Positions 4,350 to 6,328 of a stretch of DNA of 6,328 nucleotides are shown here, in pieces (position 1 is the first letter of the stretch; every line of letters starts with the position of its first letter). Made by a program: the position numbers and the translations under genes. Source of the stretch: Pedosphaera sp. (GTDB lineage Bacteria > Verrucomicrobiota > Verrucomicrobiia > Limisphaerales > Pedosphaeraceae); contig JAQGOT010000356.1 in the NCBI GenBank assembly GCA_028293465.1, positions 1 to 6,328 on the forward strand. The letters run 5' to 3'. The notes under the pieces are model-generated. The model ran no database searches, was not told the DNA's origin, and saw only the letters and a program-made list of their open reading frames with translations.

Positions 4350-6101
4350 ATGGGATTCACATCATTAAGAGATTTTTTTGCCCAAGTGGCGCTGGTCACT
4401 CCCGACCAATTCGAGGAGTGGAACAAGGCGTGGCGCTTGGCTGTGGAAGGCGGTTCTTCGGAATCGCTGGTGGGGTTCATTGCCCGCGAACAAGGCGTCG
4501 CCGAGGATGTTTTTCTTCAACAGCTTGCCAAAGCTCTCGGCTGGCCCTATCTGGATCTTCCCAAGCTGGAGGTGCCGCCGGAAGCGCGCCAGAAGATCCC
4601 CACCAAAGTGGCGTTCCAGTACTCCGTGCTGCCCACCCACTTTGAAAATGGCCAGTTGCAGATCGTGGTGAGCAACCCCTTTGACGCTTCGATGCTGAAC
4701 GCGGTCCGCTTTGATGCCTCCGGCCCGGTCCAGTTCGCCCTCGCGCCGAAAATCGAAATCGAGAAGGCGCTCAAGAAATATTACGGCGTTGGCGCCGAAA
4801 CCTTGGACGAGATGTCCAAGGACGAACCGCTCGACCTGCTCGTGGGTGAGGACAAGGAAATCACCGAAGGCGATCAGGAAGCCAGCGTCATCAAGTTCGT
4901 CAACCAGATCATCTGGGAGGCGTTCAAGGATCGCGCGACGGACATTCATTTTGAGCCGGCGGAGGATGAGTTGCGCATTCGCTATCGCATCGACGGCATC
5001 CTGCACCAGACCCCCATGCCGCCTCAGCTCAAGCGTTATCAAGCCGCACTGATCTCGCGTATCAAGGTCATGTCCGGCATGAACATCGCCGAAAAGCGCC
5101 TGCCGCAGGACGGCCGCATCAACGTGCGCATCAAGGGCGAGGAAATCGACATCCGCGTTTCCACCGTACCCACCGTTTATGGCGAAAGCGTTTCGCTGCG
5201 TTTGCTGACTCGCGGTAAAATCTTCCTGAGTCTCGACAAGCTCGGCTTTTCCACGTTGGAAGAAAATGCCATCCGCGAAATCATTCTCAAGCCGCACGGC
5301 ATCTTCCTGGTCACCGGCCCGACCGGTTCCGGTAAATCGACCTCGCTCTACGCGTTCCTCAGCAGCATCAACTCCGTCCACAAGCGCATCATCACCATCG
5401 AGGAACCGGTGGAATATGAATTGAAAGGCATCAACCAGATCGCCGTGCGCTCGGACATCGGGCTGACATTCGCGATGGGCTTGCGCCATATTTTGCGCCA
5501 GGACCCGAATGTGATCATGGTCGGGGAAATTCGCGACTTGGAAACCGCCGAAATTGCGATCCGGGCGGCGCTGACCGGTCACTTGGTTTTCAGCACGCTC
5601 CACACCAATGATGCGCCCAGCGCGTTCACGCGTTTGATCGACATGGGCATCGAGCCCTTCCTCGTGGCCTCCTCCGTGGAAGCGGTGATGGCCCAGCGCC
5701 TGGTTCGTAATATCTGCCCGCATTGCAAAGTCGAACAGAAGGTGGAGCGGGATTACCTTCGCAAAATCGGCTTCCCGGCGGCGGATCTCGCCACGGCGCA
5801 ATTCTGGCGCGGTGCCGGTTGTGAGCAATGCCGCCAGTTGGGCTACCAAGGCCGGCAGGGCATTTACGAATTGCTGTTGTTGAACGAAACCATCCGGCCT
5901 TTGATCCTCAACCGCTCGGCGGCCACCACCATCGCCTCCAAGGCCATGGAAATGGGCATGCGCACCCTGCGCACCGACGGCTGGAACAAAGTCAAGGCCG
6001 GCCGGACCACCATCGAGGAAGTGTTGCGCGTCACCCAGATTGAGGAGCATCTCGACGCGTTGGACGAAGATAAAAAAGGGAAAATGTGGGTGACAAGTTG
6101 A
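4350..6101 (+). CDS. PilB/GspE-family assembly ATPase (type IV pilus or type II secretion)
   Basis: This 583-residue cytoplasmic hexameric ATPase drives pilin or pseudopilin assembly from the inner-membrane base. An N-terminal GspE/MshE-type domain covers about 30-145 (FLQQLAKALGWPYLDL, LQIVVSNPFD). A linker leads to the N2 region with TDIHFEP (197-203) and RIRYRIDGIL (209-218). The core has the Walker A motif GPTGSGKS (323-330), an Asp-box variant IEEPVEY (350-356), Walker B VIMVGEIRD with Glu393, and the His box GHLVFSTLHTND (410-421). A zinc-binding four-cysteine motif, CPHC (456-459) and CEQC (491-494), is typical of assembly ATPases and absent from the retraction ATPase PilT. PilB and GspE cannot be told apart from this protein alone; the PilM-like downstream frame favours a pilus. 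The ATG at 4350 follows a purine-rich stretch; an in-frame TTG at 4332 would add six residues but lacks a ribosome site. Confidence 0.96.
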   Translation: MGFTSLRDFFAQVALVTPDQFEEWNKAWRLAVEGGSSESLVGFIAREQGVAEDVFLQQLAKALGWPYLDLPKLEVPPEARQKIPTKVAFQYSVLPTHFENGQLQIVVSNPFDASMLNAVRFDASGPVQFALAPKIEIEKALKKYYGVGAETLDEMSKDEPLDLLVGEDKEITEGDQEASVIKFVNQIIWEAFKDRATDIHFEPAEDELRIRYRIDGILHQTPMPPQLKRYQAALISRIKVMSGMNIAEKRLPQDGRINVRIKGEEIDIRVSTVPTVYGESVSLRLLTRGKIFLSLDKLGFSTLEENAIREIILKPHGIFLVTGPTGSGKSTSLYAFLSSINSVHKRIITIEEPVEYELKGINQIAVRSDIGLTFAMGLRHILRQDPNVIMVGEIRDLETAEIAIRAALTGHLVFSTLHTNDAPSAFTRLIDMGIEPFLVASSVEAVMAQRLVRNICPHCKVEQKVERDYLRKIGFPAADLATAQFWRGAGCEQCRQLGYQGRQGIYELLLLNETIRPLILNRSAATTIASKAMEMGMRTLRTDGWNKVKAGRTTIEEVLRVTQIEEHLDALDEDKKGKMWVTS

Positions 6102-6328
6102 AGAAGCCGCGCTGGAATTCATGTAATGTTTTGCAGGTCGGTGCCGATTCCCGGCAGCTCTGGGAATTTGCCGCCGGCAAGGGCGGTTTTACTTTGAGCC
6201 ACGAGCAATCGATCGCCACCGGCGATCCGCTGCCCGCCAAAGTCGTCGCCAAGGAGTGGAAGGTGCTGTTTCAGCCCAAGCTCAATCTGGCCCTGCTGCC
6301 CATCGACAAGGCTTTCCTGCGCGTCGTC
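6086..6328 (+). CDS. Partial gene, possibly PilM-like pilus assembly protein
   Basis: An open frame runs from GTG 6086 to the window edge (81 codons, no stop). Codons such as GTC, GCC, AAG and CTG match the bias of the ATPase gene, which supports real coding. I chose GTG because AAGGGA lies 4 bases upstream; a TTG at 6098 is the other candidate. No usable ATG exists. The frame overlaps the end of the ATPase gene by 16 bases (or 4 with the TTG), so the two are very probably cotranscribed and translationally coupled. The visible part has a strand-like NVLQVGAD, then LWEFAAGKGGF, and ends with LLPIDKAFLRVV. The last segment recalls actin-like PilM proteins, where a Leu-Pro-hydrophobic strand precedes RVVxLP, and PilM commonly follows pilB/pilC genes. 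The family call is an inference from short similarity and position; the existence of the gene is firmer than its name. Confidence 0.6.
   Translation, partial: MGDKLKKPRWNSCNVLQVGADSRQLWEFAAGKGGFTLSHEQSIATGDPLPAKVVAKEWKVLFQPKLNLALLPIDKAFLRVV

Noticed and set aside
4365..6122. A 585-codon open frame antisense to the whole pilus ATPase gene
   Set aside because: Its codons lie in register with the sense codons, so it stays open simply because the sense gene avoids TTA, CTA and TCA. It ends at the TCA near the ATPase start. The product is a His/Asp/Gly-rich string with no domain.
6031..6252. Minus-strand 73-codon frame at the right end
   Set aside because: It is antisense to the end of the ATPase gene and to the partial pilus frame, both with better coding evidence.

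Overview
The window looks like a piece of a chromosome from a free-living, fairly GC-rich Gram-negative bacterium, most likely Verrucomicrobiota (Pedosphaera/Limisphaera-like). This placement is an inference from four things: a secreted Thr-Asn-rich repeat protein, a Deg9-type HtrA protease, type IV pilus genes of the kind seen in that phylum, and weak or absent Shine-Dalgarno sequences before most genes. No marker gene settles the taxonomy.

Layout. Bases 1-297 hold no convincing gene, but bases 67-228 are crowded with short inverted repeats and may be a structured RNA. A possible promoter then leads, almost without a leader, into a small helix-turn-helix protein (298-552). After 265 bases with only short hairpins comes a minus-strand tRNA with anticodon CAU. 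Its body matches tRNA-Ile2 (the lysidine-modified reader of AUA), and CCA is encoded (818-893). Next, also on the minus strand, is a secreted HtrA serine protease of the Deg9/Deg2 type (1004-2593). A 201-base divergent gap separates it from a small secreted protein (2795-3325) with an exact 19-residue repeat period. That gene converges on purU (3352-4197, minus), with a hairpin at the junction. A second divergent gap carries a long imperfect inverted repeat and promoter-like elements. It leads into a PilB/GspE-family assembly ATPase (4350-6101, plus). The ATPase gene overlaps the start of a further open frame that runs off the window (6086-6328) and is probably a PilM-like pilus platform protein.

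How the genes fit together. The ATPase and the overlapping downstream frame look like the start of a type IV pilus or type II secretion operon. PurU releases formate from 10-formyl-tetrahydrofolate and balances one-carbon pools. The protease and the repeat protein are both predicted to be exported and share a divergent control region, so an envelope link is possible but not shown. No mobile element, CRISPR array or defence system is visible. The best candidates for something undescribed are the 19-residue repeat protein and the structured stretch at 67-228.
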